A stretch of 64,000 nt of DNA from positions 1-64,000 of the forward strand of contig JAFVEM010000028.1 of NCBI GenBank assembly GCA_017476005.1, written 5' to 3'. The notes under the pieces were generated by a model. The model searched no databases. It was not told where the DNA came from and worked only from the letters and a program-made list of their open reading frames with translations. Origin of the DNA: Selenomonadaceae bacterium. Its GTDB lineage: Bacteria > Bacillota > Negativicutes > Selenomonadales > Selenomonadaceae. The position numbers were made by a program, and so were the translations under genes. Shown here piece by piece: positions 17,817 to 26,343 of this stretch; within the stretch, counting starts at the first letter, position 1; the number at the start of each line of letters is the position of its first letter.

Positions 17817-19385
17817 TCACTCCGCTACCAACCAGTCGCTTACGAGTCGCGTCTTTGAATCAAAGGCTACTCCGATTTTGTAAAGCGATCGTTTATCGGC
17901 GACAAAGGGAAGCGCGTATTCTTTCGCTTCGATCTGCTCCAGCGCTGCTTTGGCGGTACTGTCCCGTTTGAATTCAAAGAGGTAGATGTAATTGGCCGCT
18001 TGCACAATGCAATCCACGCGCCCGGTGGCTGTAAACATTTCGCATTGGGTAAACCGACCTAGGAGTTTAAAGACCAAGTAAATCACCGTTTGGAAGTAGT
18101 GCTCAAAAGGTGTCGCGGCGGTTGTATAGGGAATGTTGGCAAAGATGGCAGTGATTACATTTTTGATGCCATCTAAATCGCCGGAGTCGATATAGTCGCC
18201 TAAAGTATAAATATCCATGTCATTGCCGACTGTCAGAGGGGGAATATAACTGGGCAGCAAACACTCCAATAAACCGTATTCGACCTCTTGATTGGGTACT
18301 TTCAGCAAATATTGATTCCGAACGTTGTCATAACCGGCTAGGGTTAGATAGCCGGTTTGATAAAGGAGGGGTATCGGATCGTTTTCTTCGCCGCGGTAGT
18401 TGGCCAATCTGGCCTCTGTTACGCGTAGGTTTTTGTTGGTTAATTTACGTAAATCAAATCCGGCGGCCACCATCTTATTAACTAGGAAAGTAGGTGTGCC
18501 GCTGGCAAACCAATACGCGCCAAACTCTCTGGCAGAAAAGGCTTTCAAAAGACTGAAGGGATTATATACGCCAACGGCCTCCGAGTGGAAATGATAGCCG
18601 TCGTAACGCTCTTTCAGAGTTTTTATGCACTCCTCAACGGTGAGTGACTTATCTATAGCCAGCTCAGATATTTCCGGCTGAAAATTATTGAGTAATTCTT
18701 CTTCGGTGATACCACAAATTCCGGCAAATTTTTTCTGTAAGGAAATGTCATCCAGCTGATTAAGGTCGCTAAAAATACTAACTTTGGTAAATTTGGTTAC
18801 CCCGGTAATAAAGGCAAAGCGTATATACCGATCAAATCCCTTCAGGGTGCTGAAGAATCCCTTGAAAAGATTTTTATTGGCATCGAGTAGCGGGGGATTG
18901 TTAGTAGCTTCCAGTAAAGGTTTGTCATATTCATCTACCAAAACGACACAGCGCAACCCTGACTGCCGATTGGCCTGTATCAACAGGTTGCGGAATCTCT
19001 CCCCCAATGTGATACCCTTCCCGTTCAGGGCATACGTCTCTTCCCAGCGCCGCAGATGTTCGTCCAGAATAGCCTCCAGCGCATTTTCATTAGAGTAGTC
19101 TGCGCCGGTGAAGTCAAAGTGGAACACCGGGTGAGCTTGCCAAGCCGTTGGGTCATCTTGGGTAAGCTCCACAATCTTGAGCCCCGCAAACAGCTTGCGC
19201 TTCCCCTCGAAATAGGCTCTGATGGTAGATAAGAAGAGGCTTTTCCCGAAGCGACGGGGACGGCTGAGAAAATAGTACTTGCCGCCCTCCGCAAGATTGT
19301 AAAGGTATTGGGTTTTATCCACATAAACATAATTGTCCAGCCGCAACCCCTCAAAGTACTGCAAGCCGATAGGCAGCTTTCGCAT
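17817..19385 (-). CDS. AAA-ATPase-like protein with C-terminal PD-(D/E)XK nuclease domain
   Basis: About 522 residues. N-terminal AAA-ATPase_like domain: KLPIGLQYFEGLR, YVDKTQYLYNL, a P-loop-like region SRPRRFGKSLFLST and the Walker B-like VVLVDEYDKPLL. The C-terminal 150 residues are the DUF1703 type nuclease, with RVDCIVQAANYIYLFEFKRD giving the D...E-x-K core. Function is unproven; the family is very common in anaerobes and often multicopy. I prefer ATG 19385, 7 nt after AAGGGGGA, over ATG 19391. A solitary minus-strand insertion in the polysaccharide locus with its own terminator. Confidence 0.88.
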   Translation of the reverse strand: MRKLPIGLQYFEGLRLDNYVYVDKTQYLYNLAEGGKYYFLSRPRRFGKSLFLSTIRAYFEGKRKLFAGLKIVELTQDDPTAWQAHPVFHFDFTGADYSNENALEAILDEHLRRWEETYALNGKGITLGERFRNLLIQANRQSGLRCVVLVDEYDKPLLEATNNPPLLDANKNLFKGFFSTLKGFDRYIRFAFITGVTKFTKVSIFSDLNQLDDISLQKKFAGICGITEEELLNNFQPEISELAIDKSLTVEECIKTLKERYDGYHFHSEAVGVYNPFSLLKAFSAREFGAYWFASGTPTFLVNKMVAAGFDLRKLTNKNLRVTEARLANYRGEENDPIPLLYQTGYLTLAGYDNVRNQYLLKVPNQEVEYGLLECLLPSYIPPLTVGNDMDIYTLGDYIDSGDLDGIKNVITAIFANIPYTTAATPFEHYFQTVIYLVFKLLGRFTQCEMFTATGRVDCIVQAANYIYLFEFKRDSTAKAALEQIEAKEYALPFVADKRSLYKIGVAFDSKTRLVSDWLVAE

Positions 19386-19504
19386 AATCATTCCCCCTTC
19401 GCGACGTAAGTTTCTTTTTGGTGGGTATTGTATCGCTTTTTTTGTGGGGTGTCAATAGATGCGTTGTTTTTGGGGGGCAATATGACTAAAGGAGTGATAA
19501 TTCG

Positions 19505-20320
19505 GTGATACCCAAGATAATACATTACTGTTGGTTTACTTATCCGGAGGATTATCCGGAGGATGTTCTCCGCTGCATGGACACTTGGCGAAAATTCATG
19601 CCGGACTATGAAATAAAACTTTGGAACGCCCATAATTTTGATGTCTCTATTCATCCCTATGTAGAGGAAGCCTATCGCGAAGGAAAATTTGCTTTTGTCA
19701 GTGATTATGTGCGGCTGTGGGTTTTGTACAATTTCGGCGGTATTTACCTTGATTCGGATATAGAAGTTACTCGTTCTTTTGATGACCTGCTGGAAAATCG
19801 CGCTTTTACCGGCATTGAGGATTTTGGCAGAGTGGCGGCTTGGATTTTTGCCAGTGAAAAGGGCAATCCTTTGTTTAAGCAGTTCATGGATGATTATGAT
19901 GGCAGACATTTTGTCTTAGGCGATGGTTTATATGATTTAACGCCAAATCCCGAACCTATTACCAAACGATTGATAAAGTATGGGTTGACAACCAAGAATG
20001 AGATTCAACATTTGGAAAACATTACGGTCTATCCCATGACTTACTTTTGCCCCTTTAATCCTTATCGCGAATGCGGCGAGTGTTTCAGCGACGATACCTA
20101 TGCCAACCACCATTTTAACGGCACTTGGCAGAAAGTATTAAACAAACGGGAGACAATGTACAAAGCCAAGGAAGCGACTTATAAAAAATATTTGGGCGAT
20201 AGGCTTGGAACGTGCCTTTGTCGCAACATACAAATGATAAAAGGTCAGGGATTAGTTGAGTGGTATAAAGAGCGCAGAGCCAGAAAAGATAGAGAGCGAA
20301 AGGAAAGAGCGGAATCATGA
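19505..20320 (+). CDS. Glycosyltransferase family 32 (third copy)
   Basis: 271 residues. IPKIIHYCWFTYPEDYPED, FAFVSDYVRLWVLYNFGG and IYLDSDIEVTRSF with the DxD site near residue 80. The C-terminus is highly charged (KERRARKDRERKERAES). GTG start after AGGAGTG. Its stop overlaps the ATG of the pyruvyl transferase (ATGA at 20317). Third GT32 paralogue in 5 kb, separated from the first two by a GT2 gene and the ATPase insertion. Confidence 0.88.
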   Translation: MIPKIIHYCWFTYPEDYPEDVLRCMDTWRKFMPDYEIKLWNAHNFDVSIHPYVEEAYREGKFAFVSDYVRLWVLYNFGGIYLDSDIEVTRSFDDLLENRAFTGIEDFGRVAAWIFASEKGNPLFKQFMDDYDGRHFVLGDGLYDLTPNPEPITKRLIKYGLTTKNEIQHLENITVYPMTYFCPFNPYRECGECFSDDTYANHHFNGTWQKVLNKRETMYKAKEATYKKYLGDRLGTCLCRNIQMIKGQGLVEWYKERRARKDRERKERAES

Positions 20321-21450
20321 AGCGCTGTGGGATCTTGACCATCAATGTATCATTGATGAATTACGGCAACCGTTTGCAAAACTATGCATTGCAAGAGGTT
20401 ATTAAGTCTTTGGGCTTTGAGGTTGAAACCGTCAACTATACGCCGATTTATCCGGCACAGACTACCGTGTCACCGTCGCCCCAATTGACGTTTTATCAGC
20501 GTATAAAAAGAAAGCTACGAGGACGTAAAAATATGTCAATATGGCAGCGTCTTAATAATCGATACAAGTATAGAAGAAAAATATGTGAATACCGGGAATT
20601 TAAAAATAAACGTATAATGTGGTCGAAAGAACGGCTTACCTATGGGGACGATTTGAGGGTGTTGGCCGCTAAGTACGATTATGTGATTTGCGGTAGTGAT
20701 CAAGTATGGAATCCATATTGGGAAGGAACTCAACCGATTTATTTTATGGAATTTATACCCCAAGAACGGCGTATCGCCTACGCCGTCAGTTTTGGTGTAA
20801 GCGATATACCGGAAAATATGAAAGAGATGTATCGCGTGGCTATCGAGTCTATTCCCCATCTTTCTTGTCGCGAAGCCAGAGGCGTAGAATTAATCCGCAG
20901 CCTAACTGGCAAAGAGGCCAAACAAGTATTAGACCCCACCTTGATGTTAGATAGAGGTCAATGGGAAAACATAGAGGATAGATTCTCAGCTGTGAAATCA
21001 GGCGAAGATTACATATTGGCATATTTCCTAGGGAAAATGGACGAAGGTGCCGAGGAGGTAATGATTTCTTTTGCCCAAACAAACAACTGCCGTACAATTT
21101 ATTTGGATAAATGGGAGTACAAGGATAATGCTTTTGCATCTCCAACTGAATTTCTATATTTAGTACACCATGCAAGGCTGATTGTTACCGATTCTTTTCA
21201 TGGAATAGTCTTTTCCATTATATATAATCGTCCCTTTGTGTATGTACCACGTTCTCTGGAGTTGGGACAGGCGCAGGATATGAGTTCCCGTATGGATAGT
21301 TTATTGCGTCTTTTTAAGCTGGAAGGACGCGCAATAGATAAGTTATCTGCGGAGGATTGGGAGTGGCTCGATTATACGGAAGTAAATATGATTTGGCAAA
21401 AAGAAAAAGAATCGTCCATGAAATTTTTGCGTTCTGCTTTAGGGGTGTAA
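20317..21450 (+). CDS. Polysaccharide pyruvyl transferase family protein
   Basis: 377 residues. CGILTINVSLMNYGNRLQNYAL opening shortened here to its core, then the family landmark YDYVICGSDQVWNP, AVSFGVSDIP, SCREARGVELI and VTDSFHGIVFSII. Members transfer pyruvate from phosphoenolpyruvate as a ketal onto a sugar, giving negative charge to capsule or wall polymers. It is followed 3 bp later by an F420-dehydrogenase-beta-like iron-sulfur protein, a frequent partner of this family, so the two probably act together. Confidence 0.88.
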   Translation: MKRCGILTINVSLMNYGNRLQNYALQEVIKSLGFEVETVNYTPIYPAQTTVSPSPQLTFYQRIKRKLRGRKNMSIWQRLNNRYKYRRKICEYREFKNKRIMWSKERLTYGDDLRVLAAKYDYVICGSDQVWNPYWEGTQPIYFMEFIPQERRIAYAVSFGVSDIPENMKEMYRVAIESIPHLSCREARGVELIRSLTGKEAKQVLDPTLMLDRGQWENIEDRFSAVKSGEDYILAYFLGKMDEGAEEVMISFAQTNNCRTIYLDKWEYKDNAFASPTEFLYLVHHARLIVTDSFHGIVFSIIYNRPFVYVPRSLELGQAQDMSSRMDSLLRLFKLEGRAIDKLSAEDWEWLDYTEVNMIWQKEKESSMKFLRSALGV

Positions 21451-21453
21451 AGT

Positions 21454-22671
21454 ATGCTGAAAGTCTTGGGGGAGAGATGCGCCGGATGCGGCGCTTGCGC
21501 CCAAGTATGTTCGCAAGGTGCTATTGAAATGCAACCAAATAAAGAAGGGTTTTGGTATCCCCAAATAATAAGAGAGCGGTGTATTGACTGTGGTCGGTGC
21601 TATAATGTTTGTCCGTGGATAGACATGGGCGATTCAAGTTTGTTTCACCCCAGTCCCCGAGTAGCATACGCCATAAAATCAAAATCACGGGACATACAAA
21701 TGCAAGCTACTTCGGGCGGTTTATTTGCCGAATTGGCCAGAAAATTTATTGCCGCTGGCGGCGTGGCATACGGGGCGGGATATAATTCATCCTTCCAAGT
21801 CAGACACCTACGCACCGCGTCCATGGAAGAGACTGAACAACTTAGCGGTAGTAAATATGTGCAAAGTTTTATGGGGAGCGTCTATGCTTTAGCTAAACAA
21901 GATTTGCAACAAGGTAAAAAGGTGTTGTTTTCGGGAACGGCTTGCCAGATTGCCGGATTAAGAAAATATCTGGTCAAAGATTATGAGAATTTATTATGCG
22001 TCGATGTTATATGTCACGGGGTACCTTCCCCAAGAATATGGGAATATTATGTGGAAAAACAAGAAAAACGAGGTGGCAAAATTCTTGAAATTATCCACAG
22101 GGGAAAGACAATAGGCGGTTGGAGTTGGAGGAAACAGTTTTTTTACCTAGTTTTTGCCGACGGCAAGGTCTTGCGTGAAAATATTTGGGAAAATGCTTAT
22201 ATGCTTGGCTTTTTGAAGGATTTGTATCTACGACCGTCTTGTCATGAATGTATGTTCAAAAGGCTGGATAAACGTCGTGTATCTGATATTACCCTCGGCG
22301 ATTACTGGGGATGCGAAGATATAGAACCAGATTTTTTTGATGCCAGCGGCGTGAGTTTGGCGATAATGAATACGCTAAAAGGAGAGCAGTGTCTTAACGA
22401 GGTTGAGAATATAAGCAAAAAAGTAACGAATTTGGAAAAAGCCGTTTCTTATAACATAGCCGTTATGTATTCTTATCGGCGTATGTTGGCTAGGGCATAT
22501 TTCTTTCGTAAATTTCATAGCCAAATGTCCCTTGAGGAATTTGGGCGCCTTGTTGACACATGTGTAAGACTTGTAGGCTATGAAAATAGCCTACGAAAAT
22601 TATGTGATTATCCTCGACGCATATTAGGAAAACTAAAGAGGATGTGTTTAGGAATTGGCGCGAAGTCGTAG
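21454..22671 (+). CDS. Iron-sulfur F420 hydrogenase/dehydrogenase beta-subunit-like protein
   Basis: 405 residues. Two 4Fe-4S clusters in the first 55 residues: CAGCGACAQVC and CIDCGRCYNVCPW. Then a FrhB N-terminal domain (ATSGGLFAELARKFI, SGSKYVQS, LFSGTACQIAGL) and C-terminal domain with RPSCHECMFK and ITLGDYWG. In polysaccharide loci it accompanies pyruvyl transferases; its redox role there is not established. The following flippase start lies inside its last codons, so expression is coupled. Confidence 0.87.
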   Translation: MLKVLGERCAGCGACAQVCSQGAIEMQPNKEGFWYPQIIRERCIDCGRCYNVCPWIDMGDSSLFHPSPRVAYAIKSKSRDIQMQATSGGLFAELARKFIAAGGVAYGAGYNSSFQVRHLRTASMEETEQLSGSKYVQSFMGSVYALAKQDLQQGKKVLFSGTACQIAGLRKYLVKDYENLLCVDVICHGVPSPRIWEYYVEKQEKRGGKILEIIHRGKTIGGWSWRKQFFYLVFADGKVLRENIWENAYMLGFLKDLYLRPSCHECMFKRLDKRRVSDITLGDYWGCEDIEPDFFDASGVSLAIMNTLKGEQCLNEVENISKKVTNLEKAVSYNIAVMYSYRRMLARAYFFRKFHSQMSLEEFGRLVDTCVRLVGYENSLRKLCDYPRRILGKLKRMCLGIGAKS

Positions 22672-24184
22672 TGCTTATGCGAAGTACAATATCTTGTACG
22701 CGTTAATTTTCAAAATATATCAGATGATAGTTCCGTTCATTGTACGTACTCTGATGATATATCGTCTTGGTATGGAATATGTGGGTCTAACGGGACTTTT
22801 TTCTTCTTTGCTAGGAGTACTAAGTTTTGCAGAGTTGGGCATAGGCACAGCCATTGTTTACAGTCTCTATCAGCCTGTGGCGGAAGGCGATACTGCAACA
22901 ATAAATGCGACCATAAAATTTTATCGCAAATGTTGGCGCATTATCGGCACGGTGATAGTATTCCTAGGACTGGCTATACTGCCTTTTTTACCTTGGTTTG
23001 TTAATTATGCGGTACCCGAAGATGTCAACATCTATGTCTTGTATTTGTTGCAATTGGCTACTACCGCTGTTACCTATTTTATGTTTTCTTATCGCGAGTG
23101 CTTATTCATCGCTCATCAACGGAACGATTTAAGCAGTAAAATAGGCGTGGCCTCCAGCAGTATTACATATATGTTGCAAATAGCCGTATTATTATTTGTG
23201 AGAAACTATACCGTATATTTGGCGGTTGCTTTATTGGGGGCTGTATGCCGTAATTTTATGGTGGCTTTTGTTTCCCGTAAATATTATCCTCAATTTGTTT
23301 GTCAAGGGGAACTGCCTAAAGAAACCATAGATATGTTGGTACACAAGGTAAAGGCGTTGGTGGTTGTAAAATTAGGTGATGTCATACTTTATTCGGTAGA
23401 TGGGCTGATAATTTCGACGTTCTTAGGGCTAACGGTTTTAGGGGTTTATAGCAGTTACTACGTTATTTTATCATCTGTGATTGGTCTGGTGGGACTTATT
23501 ACGGCCTCAATAGTATCGTCTATTGGCAATAGTCTGGTCACGGAGACGAAGGAAAAAAACTATCGAAGTTTTCAAGCCTTGGCGCATTTGAATTTCTGGG
23601 TAGTCGGTGCGGTGGCAGCTGTATTTCTGATAACGTATCAATCCTTCATGGAATGTTGGATAGGGCAAGAATCATTGCTAGATACGGAAATTCCCGGTTT
23701 GCTGGTTTTGAGTTTTTATATTTTGCAGAGCAATCAAGTCTTGGGCGCTTACAAAGATGCTGCCGGTATATGGACAGCTGATAGATACAGACCATTGATT
23801 ACGGCTACGGTGAATTTAACGCTGAATCTTATTTTGGTGCAATTTGTGGGACTGGTGGGAGTGGTTCTCTCTACCGTGGCGGCGCTTCTTTTGGTGAATA
23901 CGCCATGGCTCGCGTATAATGTGTGCAAATTGGTGTTTCAGACCACGCCTTATCGCTACGCTGTTTGGTGGGTGAAAAATTTAGTTATCAATTTGTTGGT
24001 GATAGGTGTAGTTTGGTATGTGGGGCAGATCCTCCCCGTAACAGGCTGGCTTGGTTTTATCATTCGTGGGTTAGTTGGTCTGGTACTTGCCAATATTTTA
24101 CTGGCTGGTTACCATTTTAACAGTCGCGATTTTGGGATGAGCAGGGAGTTACTTAAGAAAATAATCCCTTCAATATCAATCTAA
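22655..24184 (+). CDS. Wzx-type oligosaccharide flippase (MATE/MOP superfamily)
   Basis: 509 residues with about fourteen hydrophobic helices. Opens near NILYALIFKIYQMIVPFIVR, then YVGLTGLFSSLLGVLSFAELGIG, typical of polysaccharide biosynthesis transporters. It should move undecaprenyl-linked repeat units across the inner membrane before polymerisation. Start TTG at 22655 overlaps the previous gene by 17 nt; no better start with a ribosome site is visible before the first helix, so the exact start is uncertain. Confidence 0.87.
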   Translation: MARSRSAYAKYNILYALIFKIYQMIVPFIVRTLMIYRLGMEYVGLTGLFSSLLGVLSFAELGIGTAIVYSLYQPVAEGDTATINATIKFYRKCWRIIGTVIVFLGLAILPFLPWFVNYAVPEDVNIYVLYLLQLATTAVTYFMFSYRECLFIAHQRNDLSSKIGVASSSITYMLQIAVLLFVRNYTVYLAVALLGAVCRNFMVAFVSRKYYPQFVCQGELPKETIDMLVHKVKALVVVKLGDVILYSVDGLIISTFLGLTVLGVYSSYYVILSSVIGLVGLITASIVSSIGNSLVTETKEKNYRSFQALAHLNFWVVGAVAAVFLITYQSFMECWIGQESLLDTEIPGLLVLSFYILQSNQVLGAYKDAAGIWTADRYRPLITATVNLTLNLILVQFVGLVGVVLSTVAALLLVNTPWLAYNVCKLVFQTTPYRYAVWWVKNLVINLLVIGVVWYVGQILPVTGWLGFIIRGLVGLVLANILLAGYHFNSRDFGMSRELLKKIIPSISI

Positions 24185-24194
24185 GGAGCAAACC

Positions 24195-24801
24195 ATGTCG
24201 AAATTCAACAATATCTCACGGCGCATATACAATCGTTATCAACAGAGTCGCTTACAGAACCGAAATTTTTCATTGATAGCCAGTAACTGTAATGGGGGCG
24301 TGATGTTGCACGACTTGGGACTGCGTTTTAATAGTCCCTTTGTCAATTTATGGGTTAGACCAACCGAGTTTGTCTTAATGTGCGAAAATCTTTCCTATTA
24401 TTTGGGACAGGATTTGGAGTTCATTCGAGAAGATGATATATCATACCCTATTGGTCTACTCGGGGGGGGGTATTCGTCTATATTTCATGCACTATTGTAA
24501 TGAGGCCGAGGCGCGTGAACAGTGGTATCGACGTTTGAAACGCCTAAACTGGGATAATATGTTCATTCTGCTTACGGACAGAGATGGTTGCACGTCTGCC
24601 GTTTTGGAACGCTTTGATAAATTGCCGTATCCTAAAGCGGTGTTGGTACACAAACCGTATCCTCACATCGCTTCGGCAAAATACATTCGCGGCTTTGAAA
24701 CCGAAAATATGGTTGGTAATTGCATGGAGTTCCGCAATAGGTTTACTTGGCATCGTTATTATGATGATTTTGACTACGTTGCGTGGTTTAACGGTCGTTA
24801 G
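24195..24801 (+). pseudogene. DUF1919 polysaccharide-modification gene, out of frame at a G9 tract (likely phase OFF)
   Basis: Two overlapping frames form one protein. The first (from ATG 24195, after AAGGAGC) carries NRNFSLIASNCNGGVMLHDL and RFNSPFVNLW, and ends at 24500. The second continues YFMHYCNEAEAREQWYRRLK, NWDNMFILLTDRDGC and KPYPHIASAKYIRGF to 24801. They meet exactly at nine G (24462-24470). With eight G the gene would be open for about 201 residues, the normal DUF1919 size, with SYPIGLLGGGIRLYFMHY across the join. DUF1919 genes sit in capsule loci; their reaction is not established. Slippage or a sequencing error could explain the break. Confidence 0.75.
24462..24470 (+). repeat. 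Run of nine G at the frame break of the DUF1919 gene
   Basis: Nine consecutive G. Eight (or eleven) restore the frame; nine and ten do not. Long G runs are typical contingency-locus slippage sites. Confidence 0.7.
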
Positions 24802-24861
24802 TCATTAGCGTCCAAATTGGGGCAACAGTTCATAGCGTATATAATCGGAGGAAGCTGAAAA

Positions 24862-24900
24862 CACCAAAAAAGCCGTCGATGACTGACGGCTTTTTTGGTG
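24862..24900. terminator. Strong bidirectional terminator ending the polysaccharide locus
   Basis: A perfect 16-bp stem, 24862-24877 with 24885-24900, and a 7-nt loop; both arms carry the A6/T6 run next to GCCGTC/GACGGC. It closes the + strand locus 60 bp after the DUF1919 frame. Confidence 0.85.
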
Positions 24901-25035
24901 TCTTCGACTTACCACATTATGACCAATAGGCGTAGTGCGCGACTCACGACCACGACGAGTATGCGTTTTCACAGCCTTATTTTGAGCCATTTTTCATACG
25001 AGTGTGACAGCTGGGGAAGGAGGTGTTAGTAAAAC

Positions 25036-25254
25036 CTACGCCTTCAGCATGGCGGCGTAGGTAGCTTGCTCAGCGGTAGGGATGCTTAGAGCTTCCATGG
25101 CCTGTGTGGCAGTCCAGCTCATGTTTTTCATGAGGTTACGCAGTGAGGACAGTAGGCATTCTTGGACACCTTTTTGGATACCTTTTTGGATACCGTTCCG
25201 TTCGCCTTCCTCCCGTAATTCATCCGAGGGGAGCCTGAATACTTCTCCTAGCAT
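25036..25254 (-). CDS. Candidate internal C-terminal Rpn tail protein (RpnS-like)
   Basis: 72 residues from ATG 25254 with AAAGGAGGT at 25273-25265, 10 nt upstream: a near-perfect ribosome site inside the Rpn frame, coded by the K-E-V-N-N-I-M segment. The product has EGERNGIQKGIQKGVQE and then SLRNLMKNMSWTATQ. The nuclease part above it is broken but this unit is intact, as at 45030. Function as an intragenic antitoxin is inferred from reports on E. coli Rpn genes. Confidence 0.45.
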   Translation of the reverse strand: MLGEVFRLPSDELREEGERNGIQKGIQKGVQECLLSSLRNLMKNMSWTATQAMEALSIPTAEQATYAAMLKA

Positions 25255-25471
25255 GATGTTATTTACCTCCTTTTTGGTGAGGGGTTCCTTGGCAAGGATT
25301 GCGTCGATAACGTTACGCATAATTATGACCAAGTCGGCATAATCCTTTAGCGCGATGGCCACATCGTATTCAAACATGCGTACAATCATCGTGCCATCCG
25401 GCGTGCTTTGGCATTCCACATGATAGGTCAATATGAAATCACCAATACTTATTGCGTTTACTATAAACGCT
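25036..25471 (-). pseudogene. Rpn-family nuclease gene, truncated and internally deleted
   Basis: Recognisable pieces are FILTYHVECQS, GTMIVRMFEYDVAIAL and then YADLVIIMRNVIDAIL. The N-terminal nuclease start is missing; the upstream end is abutted by the GNAT toxin gene, and roughly a hundred residues expected between the first and second blocks are gone. The frame technically opens to 25563, but those extra codons are the GNAT gene read in the wrong frame. The tail (EERNG/QKG repeats, SLRNLMKNMSWTATQAMEAL) is intact and resembles that of the Rpn at 5653. Nuclease activity is very unlikely. Confidence 0.7.
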
Positions 25472-26083
25472 TCAAATAAACCGTAAAAGTTGCACCAGCT
25501 CTTCTTCGCCGTCCTCCGACGCCGCGGTTCGTCGGTCAAAGGCTTTAAACCCGTTTCTGGCATAAAAATCCAGTAGGAAAGGCGTGTCCTCGCACTCGAG
25601 GAACTCTACCACGCCGCCAACAATATGTCGTGCCATCTTCACGGTCATATCGGCCAGCCCTAGCAGGGCTGTACCGGAAATCCGTTTTTCCGGCGGCAGG
25701 GAAAAGTTCTTACCCAGTTGGGCAATAAGATAGGCAGAGGCCGTATAGGTGCCGTTTTCTCTGTTTAAGGTACTTACGCGCAAAAGTTTTTTCTCCATAG
25801 TCCTGCTGAGAACAGAAGCGCGGATGGAGACGGGTTTAACGGCGAGGGTGAAATAACCGACAAATATTTCTTCCTTGGCAGTCGGCTGAAAGACTAAGTA
25901 TGTAACCGATTGATTTTTCTTGGTAAATTCAATGGCGTTGCGCTTTAGAAAATGCTCTACCTCCGCATTGGGCGGACACGAGAAGCCTTCTATCAGCTTC
26001 CGCACAGCCTTTTCGCCAATAAAAGCAGGGTCGTCCTCGTTTAGGGCGTTATGAATATTCACTCCGTAACATGCTGTACTCAT
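25472..26083 (-). CDS. GNAT-family acetyltransferase, probable toxin (copy 1)
   Basis: 203 residues. GNAT-like features: IEFTKKNQSVTYLVF, GYFTLAVKPVSI, YLIAQLGKNFSLP (acetyl-CoA strand and loop) and the C-terminal DTPFLLDFYARNGFKAFD, the usual last strand with the Tyr/Asn-Gly-Phe motif. GNAT toxins acetylate aminoacyl-tRNA; that activity here is inference. ATG overlaps the stop of the 68-residue partner gene by 4 nt. The last 50 residues are nearly identical to copy 2, the first 150 clearly diverged. Confidence 0.78.
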   Translation of the reverse strand: MSTACYGVNIHNALNEDDPAFIGEKAVRKLIEGFSCPPNAEVEHFLKRNAIEFTKKNQSVTYLVFQPTAKEEIFVGYFTLAVKPVSIRASVLSRTMEKKLLRVSTLNRENGTYTASAYLIAQLGKNFSLPPEKRISGTALLGLADMTVKMARHIVGGVVEFLECEDTPFLLDFYARNGFKAFDRRTAASEDGEEELVQLLRFI

Positions 26084-26286
26084 ACTTTCCCCTCTGTCTT
26101 TAACTGAGCTTTGATTTTGCTGGCAAAGGTTGCCAGTTCTCGCGGATCGGTCAGAATCCTTCCCACAGGCTCCGTGGGGGGGCGATGTTTCGCCTCCTCT
26201 TCGGATTCTTCCAGCGCCTGAACAAACCGCTCCACCGCCGCCGGGTCGGTGATGAAAAAATTGTGGGTGATGCTTGAGGTGGCCAT
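26080..26286 (-). CDS. Probable antitoxin of GNAT pair (copy 1)
   Basis: 68 residues. N-terminus ATSSITHNFFITDPAAVERF is identical to copy 2; the C-terminal half (PTEPVGRILTDPRELATFAS) is diverged. I do not recognise a ribbon-helix-helix fold with confidence. Its size, order and ATGA overlap with the GNAT gene are the basis for calling it an antitoxin. The ribosome site TAGGAGGAA precedes the ATG. Confidence 0.65.
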   Translation of the reverse strand: MATSSITHNFFITDPAAVERFVQALEESEEEAKHRPPTEPVGRILTDPRELATFASKIKAQLKTEGKV

Positions 26287-26343
26287 GTGTATTCCTCCTA
26301 TCGGAAAATTATGCTGCTACCGGCAGTATATTGCCTGAACGCT

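Larger units (their letters stand above)
25466..26337. repeat. Tandem duplication unit 1 (872 bp) with a GNAT/antitoxin pair
   Basis: Equivalent positions in the two units are exactly 872 bp apart (toxin starts 26083/26955; TCGGAAAATTATGCTGCTAC at 26301/27173). The outer parts, including the start of the antitoxin, the end of the toxin and the spacer, are almost identical; the interior has diverged. Confidence 0.85.

Noticed and set aside
24805-24990. Minus-strand frame of 61 codons starting MAQNKAVKTHTRRGRESRT
   Set aside because: The first 27 codons look slightly coding, but there is no ribosome site and the frame runs through the strong terminator at 24862-24900. I cannot support a gene; at most a relic.
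25472-25563. First 30 codons of the long frame at 25036-25563 as an Rpn N-terminus
   Set aside because: They are the GNAT toxin 3' end read in a different frame; Rpn similarity begins only near 25445.
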